A stretch of 64,000 nt of DNA from Anaerobacillus alkalidiazotrophicus (lineage in GTDB: Bacteria > Bacillota > Bacilli > Bacillales_H > Anaerobacillaceae): NCBI RefSeq assembly GCF_001866055.1, contig NZ_MLQS01000001.1, positions 1,046,501 to 1,110,500 of the forward strand, in the 5' to 3' direction. Position numbers and translations under genes: made by a program. A model generated the notes under the pieces. It saw only the letters and a program-made list of their open reading frames with translations. It had not been told where the DNA came from and did not search any database. Below, in pieces: positions 15,779 through 23,222 of this stretch; the first letter of the stretch is position 1; each line of letters begins with the position of its first letter.

Positions 15779-16183
15779 ATGTTTTTCAAGAGAAAAAAAG
15801 ACAACGAGTTGTTTCCAGATACAAATGATGTACTAATCGTTTTTGATGATGAGAAAAAAACAAGTGATATACAACGGATCAATGAAATCCGGGATAATTC
15901 TTTATATGTACATGGACATTACAATATCCCTATTGAAGATACTGAAATCACAAATAGTGAAGAGGGGAGAAACTTTTTTTATAGAGCTCCAAGTCAATCG
16001 ATTACTGAAACAAGAAGATTAGCTCAATTAGAGAAATCAATTGTATTAAGACATATTACAGAATATAAACAACCACAAGATGAAAACGGTACGGATATTA
16101 CTAAGATGTTATTAATTGGTGCAATCATTGTTGCTTTTATTATGTTTGGATTACAAGGTTGCTCCGGATCGGGCGGTGTTTAA
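15779..16183 (+). CDS. Tail-anchored membrane protein, unknown
   Basis: A 134-residue protein with a cytosolic charged domain of about 105 residues and one C-terminal membrane helix (MLLIGAIIVAFIMFGL) ending GCSGSGG. Tail-anchored topology would let it serve as an inner-membrane assembly partner of the nearby Zot-type ATPase; this is inference. Confidence 0.55.
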   Translation: MFFKRKKDNELFPDTNDVLIVFDDEKKTSDIQRINEIRDNSLYVHGHYNIPIEDTEITNSEEGRNFFYRAPSQSITETRRLAQLEKSIVLRHITEYKQPQDENGTDITKMLLIGAIIVAFIMFGLQGCSGSGGV

Positions 16184-16336
16184 ATGGACAACAAATTATA
16201 TCCACTCATTTATGAATTAAAAGGTGTTGTTTATTCGGTAGAAACGATGATGAGTCAAGATCAAGATGTAGATTATCAGTTAATTGAACGGATACAAACA
16301 ATCGTAAACCAAGCGGTGGAAATGATAGAAAAGTAG
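16184..16336 (+). CDS. 50-residue helical protein, unknown
   Basis: Starts one base after the previous stop. Acidic and helical (YPLIYELKGVVYSVETMMS), no membrane segment. No family is recognised. Confidence 0.5.
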   Translation: MDNKLYPLIYELKGVVYSVETMMSQDQDVDYQLIERIQTIVNQAVEMIEK

Positions 16337-16390
16337 TGTTGCAGGCGAGGATTCTGATGCATTTAAATAAAAACAGAAAGGGGATAGGTT

Positions 16391-16741
16391 ATGTCAATGC
16401 AAAATACGGATGCTGATAAATTGCAGTCAGTTATCAGTGACGATCTTTTTCCTCAGGTTCAGCATATATCGGACGTTAAACAAGTATTAGAAGAAATGAA
16501 AACAAATGCCCAGGAGCTTCAACCGTATCAAATACGAGCGATACTTTTTTTAAAAGAGCTAGGAAAAAATGAATACTTACATCTTGATGGGGATCCATAT
16601 AAAGAAATTCAAAAGTTTGTGATGGAAGGAAAAGTATTAGTATCTGATCCGGCTTACTATTTAGATACGATTGAAGCATTAATACCGAAACCACCGAAGC
16701 CAATCGTAATGGCAGAGAAAATTCCAGGAGGTAAGAAGTAA
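16391..16741 (+). CDS. Cytosolic protein upstream of the Zot ATPase, unknown
   Basis: A 116-residue helical, soluble protein with AAAGGGGATAGG before its ATG. The stop overlaps the first base of the Zot-like gene, so the two are coupled. In inoviruses, genes next to pI encode assembly or DNA-binding factors; no motif identifies which applies. Confidence 0.6.
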   Translation: MSMQNTDADKLQSVISDDLFPQVQHISDVKQVLEEMKTNAQELQPYQIRAILFLKELGKNEYLHLDGDPYKEIQKFVMEGKVLVSDPAYYLDTIEALIPKPPKPIVMAEKIPGGKK

Positions 16742-17376
16742 TGGCACAACACTTTTTTATTCAAGGACCACTCGGATCAGGTAAAACATTTATGATGTCA
16801 TTGTTTGCTCATCACTGGAGAGAAAAAGTTCGGATGCGTGGCGGTGATATTAAACTATTTAGTAATTACGGTTTGAAAGACTCACAAGATATGAGTCATT
16901 ATTCTGATTGGTATGATGTTGCAAGAGCCCAGGGCTCAATTTGCTGTTGGGATGAAGCACAAATGGCTTTTAGTAATCGTCGGTGGTCGAAGTTTGGACA
17001 AGGTATTGCAACGGAAATCATGATGTTCACTAGGAAAATGAAGGCAGTGCAGATGTATTGTTCGCCCAGCATTAACAATGTAGATAGTCGGATCAGACAA
17101 ATCGTCGAGGTGTTAGTCAATGTTCGTAAAATAGGAGACAAAGGATTTTCGATCCATTTAACAGATTATCAAACGGGACAATTTATGCACAAACAATTTC
17201 TACCGATGTATAAAGCTAAAAAAATATTTAAGATGAACCTTTATGACACTTATGCAATGGTTCAAGGGTTTCCGTTACCGAATACGGAACGAGAATCAAT
17301 GGAGTTTTGGGACACGTTAGAAAAAGAGCACAACAAAGCTAGAAGAATAAAAGAAAGGATCACGGTGGTATCATGA
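16741..17376 (+). CDS. Zot/pI-type assembly ATPase
   Basis: A 211-residue protein with Walker A GPLGSGKT (9-16) and Walker B-like SICCWDEAQ (about 59-67), followed by MMFTRKMKAVQMYCSP, the arrangement of zonular-occludens-toxin-like ATPases (PF05707) that drive filamentous-phage extrusion. It lacks the C-terminal membrane and periplasmic part of the Vibrio Zot/pI proteins, so membrane contact may come from the next small protein. It is the hallmark gene for calling this block inovirus-like. There is no reason to read it as a toxin. Confidence 0.85.
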   Translation: MAQHFFIQGPLGSGKTFMMSLFAHHWREKVRMRGGDIKLFSNYGLKDSQDMSHYSDWYDVARAQGSICCWDEAQMAFSNRRWSKFGQGIATEIMMFTRKMKAVQMYCSPSINNVDSRIRQIVEVLVNVRKIGDKGFSIHLTDYQTGQFMHKQFLPMYKAKKIFKMNLYDTYAMVQGFPLPNTERESMEFWDTLEKEHNKARRIKERITVVS

Positions 17377-17552
17377 TTATTCTATTACAGCTTATGCTAA
17401 TGATTGTTTGGATAGCTTTTGTAATACTAGCAATCGATATAGTATCAGAAAAACTAATGAATTTTATAAAACGAAAAAAGGAACAACAAAGGTTAGAGGA
17501 GGTAAAACGTTATGCATCATTTTTCAGTGGTTCCAGAACGATACAAAGATAA
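17373..17552 (+). CDS. Small membrane protein coupled to the Zot ATPase
   Basis: A 59-residue protein whose ATGA start overlaps the Zot stop. One N-terminal membrane helix (QLMLMIVWIAFVILAI) and a charged coiled tail. It may supply the membrane anchor missing from the Zot protein. Its last third overlaps the start of the next gene. Confidence 0.5.
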   Translation: MIILLQLMLMIVWIAFVILAIDIVSEKLMNFIKRKKEQQRLEEVKRYASFFSGSRTIQR

Positions 17553-17862
17553 GGACCCTAGAGCCTTGTTATATCACTTTCCCTCCTTACCAAAAGTAAA
17601 GTTTGCAAAATTAATGGCTCAATTTACTTATTATAAACAGCTAGAAGTTGCTGAAGATTTAGCAAATAGACAAGGGTATATATTGTTACCATTTGTATGT
17701 ATGCATTGGCAACGAAGGGGACAGTTTACTCCTGATCGTAAAGTTAAGATAGGACGAAATAGCTTTTTCATGATGAAAATAAACGAGCTTACCAAAAGCG
17801 AAGAATTCAAGTTCAAGGATTTTCTATATGAGGTTCATAAAGACAAAAAATTTATTAGTTAG
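17512..17862 (+). CDS. Element protein downstream of Zot, unknown
   Basis: A 116-residue basic soluble protein with GAGGAGG before ATG 17512. It is rich in Lys, Phe and Tyr and has no membrane segment. No family is recognised; single-strand DNA coating would be a natural job in an inovirus but no OB-fold signature can be claimed. Confidence 0.55.
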   Translation: MHHFSVVPERYKDKDPRALLYHFPSLPKVKFAKLMAQFTYYKQLEVAEDLANRQGYILLPFVCMHWQRRGQFTPDRKVKIGRNSFFMMKINELTKSEEFKFKDFLYEVHKDKKFIS

Positions 17863-17892
17863 GAGTTTTCATCCTTAAATGGGGGTGCTTAA

Positions 17893-18072
17893 TTGAAGAA
17901 GTCAGTAGATCCAAAAGAATTATATCCATTAGTTAGAACATATAGGCGGTGTAAATTTATATTATCTGAAGCAATTAGAAATGATAATGATATTTTAAAA
18001 AGCTACTATTCTAAGGAAACCAAAAGGCTCGAACGCAAAATATTTAATAAGTATGGAATAATAGTTGATTAG
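17893..18072 (+). CDS. Small basic protein, unknown
   Basis: A 59-residue basic helical protein with a TTG start (GGGGGTGCTTAA upstream). No family is recognised. Confidence 0.45.
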   Translation: MKKSVDPKELYPLVRTYRRCKFILSEAIRNDNDILKSYYSKETKRLERKIFNKYGIIVD

Positions 18073-18096
18073 CTTATAAACATTAGGAGTGATTTG

Positions 18097-18435
18097 ATGA
18101 AGCTTACAAGTGAAGAACTAGCACTGATGTTGGTACATCTTAAAATGATGAGAAAAGCAGTTAAAAAGGGATTAAAAAAAACATATGGATTATTTGGCCA
18201 TAGAGAAAAAATGAAATTGTATGATGAGATTTTAGAATATATCTCAACCATGGATTTAGAAGAGGACCAGGAGCTCCAGTTGAGTGATGAACATCATGAT
18301 ATGCTTGTTAGCTTTATGACATGGTATGTTGAAGAGCTGGAAAAAGGAATTGATAATAGCGATGATGAACACCGAAATGCATTAGCAACTTTAAAAGCTA
18401 TCACAGAAAAGATGAAGCTGCAAAAAGTTGTTTAG
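18097..18435 (+). CDS. Helical element protein, unknown
   Basis: A 112-residue charged helical protein. ATG 18097 is used in place of the TTG one codon earlier because AGGAGTG lies closer. No family is recognised. It ends the long plus-strand run before the SOS-type promoter. Confidence 0.55.
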   Translation: MKLTSEELALMLVHLKMMRKAVKKGLKKTYGLFGHREKMKLYDEILEYISTMDLEEDQELQLSDEHHDMLVSFMTWYVEELEKGIDNSDDEHRNALATLKAITEKMKLQKVV

Positions 18436-18524
18436 AAACCTCACTTCCTTTAATAGTATTTTGATAAAACAAAATAAATTAGATATCCCTTTCTAAATTT
18501 ATTGTATTTGTGATAAAATAAAAT

Positions 18525-18538
18525 AGAACGTTTGTTCT
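18525..18538. promoter_or_regulatory. LexA (SOS) box
   Basis: AGAAC-GTTT-GTTCT is a perfect dyad matching the Bacillus LexA consensus core GAAC-N4-GTTC. It lies 22 bp before the start of the YolD-like gene, so DNA damage should induce that gene. Confidence 0.8.
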
Positions 18539-18559
18539 TATTTGTTTAGGAGGGATATT

Positions 18560-18889
18560 ATGATTAGAGATCGTGGGAATATAAAATGGACAGCTATGAT
18601 GTTACCTGAACATGTTCAAATGGTCAGAGAAGTTTATCAAAATCAAAACAAGATACCTAAACCAAAGTTAGATGAACAAGCCTGGGAAGAAATTGGGCTA
18701 ACTGTTCAAGATGCAGTTGAAAATAACAAACAGCTTGCCTTTACGTATTGGCAAAATGGTTACTTTGAAACTCTGGTTGGTCATGTACATTTAGTCGATA
18801 TAAATCGAAAACAATTTAGGATAGTTGACCAGTTTCAGGAAAGGTATCATTTGAAATTTGAGAATTTAGTGGATGTAAGAGAAGTTTGA
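18560..18889 (+). CDS. YolD-like protein
   Basis: A 109-residue protein starting MIRDRGNIKWTAMMLPEHVQ, the signature opening of the YolD-like family (PF08863). In Bacillus these are SOS-induced and usually precede a UvrX/UmuC Y-family polymerase gene. Here the LexA box is present, but no polymerase follows; a terminator and a serine recombinase gene do. GGAGGG precedes ATG 18560. Confidence 0.85.
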   Translation: MIRDRGNIKWTAMMLPEHVQMVREVYQNQNKIPKPKLDEQAWEEIGLTVQDAVENNKQLAFTYWQNGYFETLVGHVHLVDINRKQFRIVDQFQERYHLKFENLVDVREV

Positions 18890-18928
18890 TTTATTCAAAA
18901 ACCACCGTTTATGGGAACGTGAAAAATC

Positions 18929-18950
18929 AGGGCAGAAAATGCCCTTTTTT
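18929..18950 (+). terminator. Terminator after the YolD-like gene
   Basis: GGGCA-GAAAA-TGCCC followed by TTTTTT. Confidence 0.85.
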
Positions 18951-19013
18951 CATACGAATATCTTCCCAAAACTCATGTTCATAATCAAATTATTAAAAAG
19001 GTAGGTTTTAGAC

Positions 19014-19565
19014 ATGATTATAGGATATGCAAGGGTAAGTACGAAAGATCAATCACTAGATATGCAATTAGATGCACTTAATTTAGCTGGGTGTGAACGT
19101 ATTTATCAAGAGAAAGTGACAGGAGCAAAAGATGATCGTGAAGAATTAAATAGAGCATTGGATACGTTACGTGAAGGTGATAAGTTTGTCGTTTATAAAA
19201 TGGACAGACTTGCAAGATCCACTATTAAACTATTAAAGGTAGCAGAGCAATTAGAGCAACAAGGAGTAGAGTTAATAAGTATCCAGGACAATATTGATAC
19301 AACTACACCAATGGGAAAAGCAATGTTTCGAATGCTATCGGTACTTGCTGAACTAGAAAGGGATATGATTAGGGAACGCACGAAATCAGGACTTGAAGCT
19401 GCAAGAGCAAGAGGAAGAAAAGGTGGACGTCCAAAGAAAAGTTCAAAGAAAGTTGAACAAGCATTGAGAATGTATAAGACAAAGCAGTTTACAATTACTG
19501 AGATTACAGGAGCTACTGGAGTTTCGAGTAGTACTTTATATAGGGAAATTGAAAGAGCCCATTAA
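19014..19565 (+). CDS. Small serine recombinase (resolvase/invertase)
   Basis: A 183-residue protein with catalytic Ser in YARVSTKDQ (Ser9), YKMDRLARS (Arg pair), GMA-type helix E region MGKAMFRMLSVLAELERDMI and a C-terminal HTH (ITEITGATGVSSSTLYRE), the full layout of Tn3-resolvase/Pin-type enzymes. It lacks the long C-terminal domains of SpoIVCA-type large serine recombinases, so it is unlikely to excise the element from sigK by itself. It may resolve multimers of a circular form. Confidence 0.9.
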   Translation: MIIGYARVSTKDQSLDMQLDALNLAGCERIYQEKVTGAKDDREELNRALDTLREGDKFVVYKMDRLARSTIKLLKVAEQLEQQGVELISIQDNIDTTTPMGKAMFRMLSVLAELERDMIRERTKSGLEAARARGRKGGRPKKSSKKVEQALRMYKTKQFTITEITGATGVSSSTLYREIERAH

Positions 19566-19576
19566 AGGGCTTTTTT
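19556..19576 (+). terminator. Terminator after the serine recombinase
   Basis: AGCCC-ATTAAA-GGGCT then TTTTT; the stem begins in the last codons of the recombinase gene. It also lies next to the end of the convergent HTH gene. Confidence 0.8.
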
Positions 19577-19805
19577 ACATTCCTAAATATTTATCTACGT
19601 TTTTATCATATCCAAGCTTTTTTAATCCTTTCTTAATCTTTTCGCCAGTAGAATATTTGACGGTATAGGTATCATCATTGCACAATTTTGAAATCGTTGT
19701 ATGGCCAACATTTGATGCTTTAGCAACCTCTTCTTGTGTTACCCCTTCTTCATCTAATAACCTACCAAAACTACTTCTTTTTTTACCTAGTCGAAACCAA
19801 CTCAT
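19575..19805 (-). CDS. Small XRE-type HTH protein
   Basis: A 76-residue protein with a helix-turn-helix (EGVTQEEVAKASNVGHTTISKL) and a GAGGTGATTTAAT start site. It is read against its neighbours and faces a 12-bp inverted repeat at 19839-19872. It may control the small genes next to the sigK junction or its own expression. Confidence 0.75.
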   Translation of the reverse strand: MSWFRLGKKRSSFGRLLDEEGVTQEEVAKASNVGHTTISKLCNDDTYTVKYSTGEKIKKGLKKLGYDKNVDKYLGM

Positions 19806-19838
19806 ATTAAATCACCTCATCATACAACTTGACCAAAT

Positions 19839-19872
19839 TTACGCTTTTTTAAACGTAGGCAAAAAAGTGTAA
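19839..19872. promoter_or_regulatory. Inverted repeat upstream of the divergent HTH gene
   Basis: TTACGCTTTTTT and AAAAAAGTGTAA are inverted copies (11 of 12 match) separated by 10 bp, in the divergent region of the XRE gene at 19575-19805. A probable operator for that protein. Confidence 0.55.
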
Positions 19873-19946
19873 TATTGGACAACCAGTAACTAATATGCTT
19901 TACCAAGGACGTCCCAAAGGCGTCAGATCATAAGGGGGAATGGATA

Positions 19947-20066
19947 ATGACAAAAGATATGGCTATGTATCTACTTGAGAGTAAGGACGTCTTTTTAACA
20001 GAAGAAGGGAAAAAGAAGCTGCTAGAGATTGTTAATCAGGGGGAAAAGGTGGTGACAGCTGGATAA
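19947..20066 (+). CDS. 39-residue protein, unknown
   Basis: Starts at ATG after AAGGGGGAATGG. Acidic/basic helical peptide (DMAMYLLESKDVFLTEEGKK). The TAA overlaps the ATG of the next gene. No family is recognised. Confidence 0.5.
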   Translation: MTKDMAMYLLESKDVFLTEEGKKKLLEIVNQGEKVVTAG

Positions 20067-20461
20067 TGGTTTATCGCCCTACGGTTCGATATGATGATCT
20101 TTATAAAAAGTATGTAGACCAAGTTTTTAAGGCAACAAGTTTAGATCGAAACCAAATTATTAGATTAGCTCTTTACGCAGCTCCATTTAGTCCATTGTTT
20201 CAGCACCAATTAAAAAAGCATATGACGTCCCCACTCTCTTCTGCCTTATGGGAAGCTACGGACCACGGTTTATGGCTGGAGCAATCATTTCATCAGAAGG
20301 AAGGGGGGAGTGACGTCAATGGCAATTGTAAAGAGGTATCCACCGTTAGAAAACCACAACCACCAATACCAGTTAGTAGATCAACCGAGGGACGAGAAGG
20401 GGCGGTTTATGAAAAGAGAGTATATAGACAATCCGGTGGAATTACAATTAAAATCGGATAA
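20066..20461 (+). CDS. Small DNA-binding-like protein, frame possibly shifted late
   Basis: The first 80 residues (RYDDLYKKYVDQVFKATSLDRN) read like a short helical DNA-binding protein. From about residue 85 the frame overlaps the next gene by 143 bp and looks like out-of-frame sequence. If the G6 run at 20303-20308 had seven G, the protein would end at the TGA at 20311, leaving a normal junction with the next gene. The overlap may be real. Confidence 0.5.
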   Translation: MVYRPTVRYDDLYKKYVDQVFKATSLDRNQIIRLALYAAPFSPLFQHQLKKHMTSPLSSALWEATDHGLWLEQSFHQKEGGSDVNGNCKEVSTVRKPQPPIPVSRSTEGREGAVYEKRVYRQSGGITIKIG

Positions 20462-20591
20462 ACCAATTAAGTTAGTTAAAGTCCCAGGATCATATGGCAC
20501 TTATCAAGTGAAAGAGATATCATTAACGATAGGAGAAAAAGTCATTGCTACGGTTTTTGTGACAACAATTTTAGTTCTACTTTTGGCTTAA
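20319..20591 (+). CDS. Tail-anchored small protein next to the sigK junction
   Basis: A 90-residue protein; ATG 20319 stands 8 bases after GGGGGGAG. A soluble part (RYPPLENHNHQYQLVDQPRD) is followed by a C-terminal membrane helix (VIATVFVTTILVLLLA). Last gene of the element before the sigK junction. No family is recognised. Confidence 0.55.
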   Translation: MAIVKRYPPLENHNHQYQLVDQPRDEKGRFMKREYIDNPVELQLKSDKPIKLVKVPGSYGTYQVKEISLTIGEKVIATVFVTTILVLLLA

Positions 20592-20638
20592 TAGGCAGTA
20601 TGATTAAGTAAATAAATTGTTATTAGAAAAACCGATAA

Positions 20639-20655
20639 CCTCATGAGGGCAATGA
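20639..20655. other. Probable right attachment site of the sigK intervening element
   Basis: CCTCATGAGG is a perfect palindrome at 20639-20648, followed by GC and AATGA (20651-20655). To my knowledge AATGA is the core at which the B. subtilis skin element recombines in sigK. The sigK-like frame is open only from 20639 on; a TAA closes it just upstream. The matching left site must lie outside the window. Confidence 0.7.
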
Positions 20656-20944
20656 AATTACTTTAATTGACGTCCTGCAGGCAGATACTGCAGATGTTGT
20701 TGATACAATTCAATTAAAGATGGAAAAAAAGCAGGTATACGATTACATCCATATTTTGGATAATAGGGAGAAGGAAGTCATTATCGGCCGATTTGGTCTT
20801 GACATGAAAAAGGAACGGACTCAAAGAGAAATTGCAAAAGATTTAGGCATTTCACGTAGTTATGTGTCACGGATTGAAAAAAGAGCGTTAATGAAGCTGT
20901 TTCATGAGTTTTATAAGCAAAGTCAAAAAGGTCGGAAACATTAA
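20645..20944 (+). pseudogene. sigK: 3' part of sigK (sporulation sigma-K), interrupted
   Basis: The frame reads [20 protein letters not shown] and continues through region 4 ([38 protein letters not shown]) to the stop at 20944. It matches the C-terminal part of sigma-K, including the EGNE-I-LIDVL stretch at which skin-type elements cut the gene. Regions 2 and 3 and the start are absent. In B. subtilis the mother cell excises the element to join the two halves before transcribing late coat genes. An internal ATG at 20720 could be mistaken for a small regulator. It is best read as one exon-like part of a developmentally rebuilt gene, not as dead DNA. Confidence 0.9.
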
Positions 20945-20956
20945 AAACTTATGAAA

Positions 20957-20998
20957 AGAAGGTACTTCAAATTATTCATTTGAAGCACCTTCTTTTTT
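20957..20998 (+). terminator. sigK terminator
   Basis: GAAGGT-A-CTTCAAA pairs with TTTGAAG-C-ACCTTC, followed by TTTTTT. Confidence 0.85.
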
Positions 20999-21169
20999 AT
21001 TGTGCAAACTTGAATCGATTCAGGTAATATTTTTTTACTAAAAAGAAACTTTCTAATGTAAAGTCAAGGTTCTTTGTTATACTTCCTACCATAAATTAAT
21101 GTTTGAAAATTCGTAACAAAAACCCCGTAGTTTCTTCATAAACTGTGTTGAAATCTCTATAAAATAAAT

Positions 21170-21184
21170 TAATAATCATTATCA
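21170..21184. promoter_or_regulatory. Fur box upstream of feoA
   Basis: TAATAATCATTATCA matches the Bacillus Fur 7-1-7 motif (TGATAATNATTATCA) at 14 of 15 positions, 48 bp before the feoA start. Iron repression of the whole operon is expected. Confidence 0.85.
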
Positions 21185-21231
21185 TTCTCAATTAGTGAGT
21201 ATTTACTAACATTTTTATAGGGGGATTAGTG

Positions 21232-21447
21232 ATGAGCTTATACAAATATAAAAAGAAAAATAGCTTTGTAATTAAAGAAATTCCGAACATACAATTATTA
21301 AAATCTCTAGGTGTGTGTGTAGGGTTAGTTACTATGGTCGTTTCAAGAATGCCGTTGGGTGGGCCTGTACTAATAACTGTCGGTAAACGTCAAGTGGCAT
21401 TAGGAAAGGAAATTGCAGATAAAATTTTGGTAGAAGAGGTGTGTTAA
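21232..21447 (+). CDS. feoA: FeoA, ferrous iron transport accessory protein
   Basis: A 71-residue SH3-like protein (KSFVIKEIP-type opening, LKSLGVCVGLVTMVVSRMPLG, then GGPVLITVGKRQVALG), the usual FeoA length. ATG 21232 follows AGGGGGATTAGTG. It precedes feoB by one base and shares its Fur-controlled promoter. FeoA binds FeoB and supports Fe(II) uptake; the evidence is family and position. Confidence 0.85.
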   Translation: MSLYKYKKKNSFVIKEIPNIQLLKSLGVCVGLVTMVVSRMPLGGPVLITVGKRQVALGKEIADKILVEEVC

Positions 21448-21448
21448 A

Positions 21449-23210
21449 TTGGAGTGTTGTCATGAGGATCATAAATTATCTTTTAATGAGGGGGAAAGAA
21501 AGTTCTTATTAATGGGTAATCCTAATGTGGGGAAAAGTGTAATTTTCGAAGTTGACAGGCAAACAGGTACTAACTGCCAATTATGCTGGTTCAACAGTTT
21601 CTTTTGCAAAAGGAGAAATGGTTGGGACTAAAGGAAGTTCAAGTTTAATAGATGTTCCTGGTACATATTCTCTTCAAGCAACCTCGCCGGCAGAACAGGT
21701 AGCTATCGATTTGTTAGAAGAAGATGTCCATGCGATTATTTGTGTATTAGATGCTACCAATTTAGAACGTAATTTATTTTTAGCCCTAGATTTATTAAAA
21801 AGGAGAATTCCTGTTGTATTTGCTTTAAATTTAGTTGACGTTGCGGAGCGTAAAGGCATAAATATCGATATTAAAAAGCTTGAGGAGTTGTTAGGGGCTC
21901 CTTTAATTCCTACAGTAGCAGTTCGGAATATTGGTTTATCTAAATTAGTAGCCAAAAGCTTTGAATTAGCTAATAATTGTTGTCCGCCTAAACAACAATT
22001 ATTTAATAAAGGTAATCTGGAATATAATGAAGTAGCTAAAGAAATTGCTAGTACCGTTGAACGAATTGAAGAAAAAGAACCTACTTTGTTAGAGAAGTTA
22101 GGTAATTGGGCAATGGTACCATTTCCAGGTGTTCCTATTGCTTTCTTTGTGTTAGTTCTTTCACTTGGACTAGTTGTTGGTGGTGGTAAAGCTTTACGTA
22201 CAGTATTTTTCTTACCTTTGTTAAATGAATTGTATATCCCATTTATGACGTCAATAGTTAGTCAATTTATAAGTGAAGGTATTATTTATGGTCTGCTTGT
22301 TGGTGAATTTGGAGTTTTAATTAAGATTTTTGAATGGCCAATTGCCCTTATTCTTCCTTATGTATTTTTGTTTTATATTGTTCTTTCTATTTTAGAAGAT
22401 AGTGGATATTTACCTAGGTTAGGAGTATTAATGGACGGATTATTAAGAAAAATAGGTGTGCAAGGAAGTACGATTATTCCTTTTATAATGGGGTATGGAT
22501 GTGCTGTTCCAGCAATTATTGGTACAAGAGCAGCTACAACAATGAAAGAGCGGTTAGTAGTGGCGGCTTTAGTCACTCTAGCAATTCCTTGTACTGCACA
22601 AACAGGAGCTTTTATTGCATTATTAGCAGATCATTCCCTCACTCTCCTCATTTTTATATTTTTAGTCTCTTTTCTAGTTATTTTCATAGGAGGACTTATT
22701 TTAAATAAATTAATTAAAGGAAAAATAGACCCTCTTCTTATTGAAGTGCCAAATTTATTACTTCCCAATGTTCGGACTTTAGTAAAAAAAATAAGTTTAC
22801 GTACAAAACATTTTATGATTGAAGCTGTATTGCCGATGTTTATAGGAATATTAATTGCAGGTTTAGTAATTGAAACAGGGTTATTAAGTTCAACAGGCTC
22901 ATATGTTAAGCCTATTGTCGTTGATTGGCTTGGCCTTCCAGAAGAAGCAAGTATCGCTTTAGTATTAGGGGTTATCCGTCGTGAATTAGGAGTACTTCCC
23001 TTACTTCAATTAGATTTAACTTTACTTCAAATGTTTGTTGGCTCAGTTGTTGCATTACTATATTTACCATGTATGTCGGTATTTGCAATACTAATGAAGG
23101 AGTTTAAATCAAAAGTAGCACTATTAATAACAATTTCAACGATTATTTTTGCTTTTCTAGTTGGTGGATTAATTAATCAAACAGTTACATTCATTGTAAG
23201 GTTTTTATAA
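21449..23210 (+). pseudogene. feoB: FeoB ferrous iron transporter, frame broken in the G1 loop
   Basis: The first frame (TTG 21449) carries G1 GNPNVGKS and the second (to 23210) carries everything after: LTGK, the G3 motif DVPGTYSL, the G4-like NLVD and the transport domain with two Gate regions and about eight membrane helices, including GYGCAVPAIIG. The run of four T at 21543-21546 would have to be six (restoring GKSVIFSKLTG) or three to join the frames, giving about 587 residues, shorter than E. coli FeoB (773) and without the long C-terminal part. If the sequence is right, the P-loop is cut off and GTP-driven Fe(II) uptake is lost. Confidence 0.8.
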
Positions 23211-23222
23211 GGTGGGATACAT

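Noticed and set aside
16741..17376. Zonula occludens toxin
   Set aside because: The homology is to the ATPase part used in phage assembly; the toxin-active segment of Vibrio Zot is missing.
10339..18435. Tailed prophage structural genes
   Set aside because: No terminase, portal, capsid, tail or lysis gene is found; the proteins are too small and membrane-bound, and the ATPase is of Zot type.
19014..19565. Recombinase that excises the element from sigK
   Set aside because: At 183 residues it lacks the domains of SpoIVCA-type large serine recombinases; a resolvase role fits better. The true enzyme is probably outside the window.
1..20650. Integrative conjugative element
   Set aside because: ImmR/ImmA looks like ICEBs1, but there is no relaxase, VirB4-type ATPase, coupling protein or cell-wall hydrolase in the visible part.
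20720..20944. Independent small sigma-70 region 4 regulator
   Set aside because: The frame is open upstream to the AATGA junction and the added residues match sigma-K, so the ATG at 20720 is internal.
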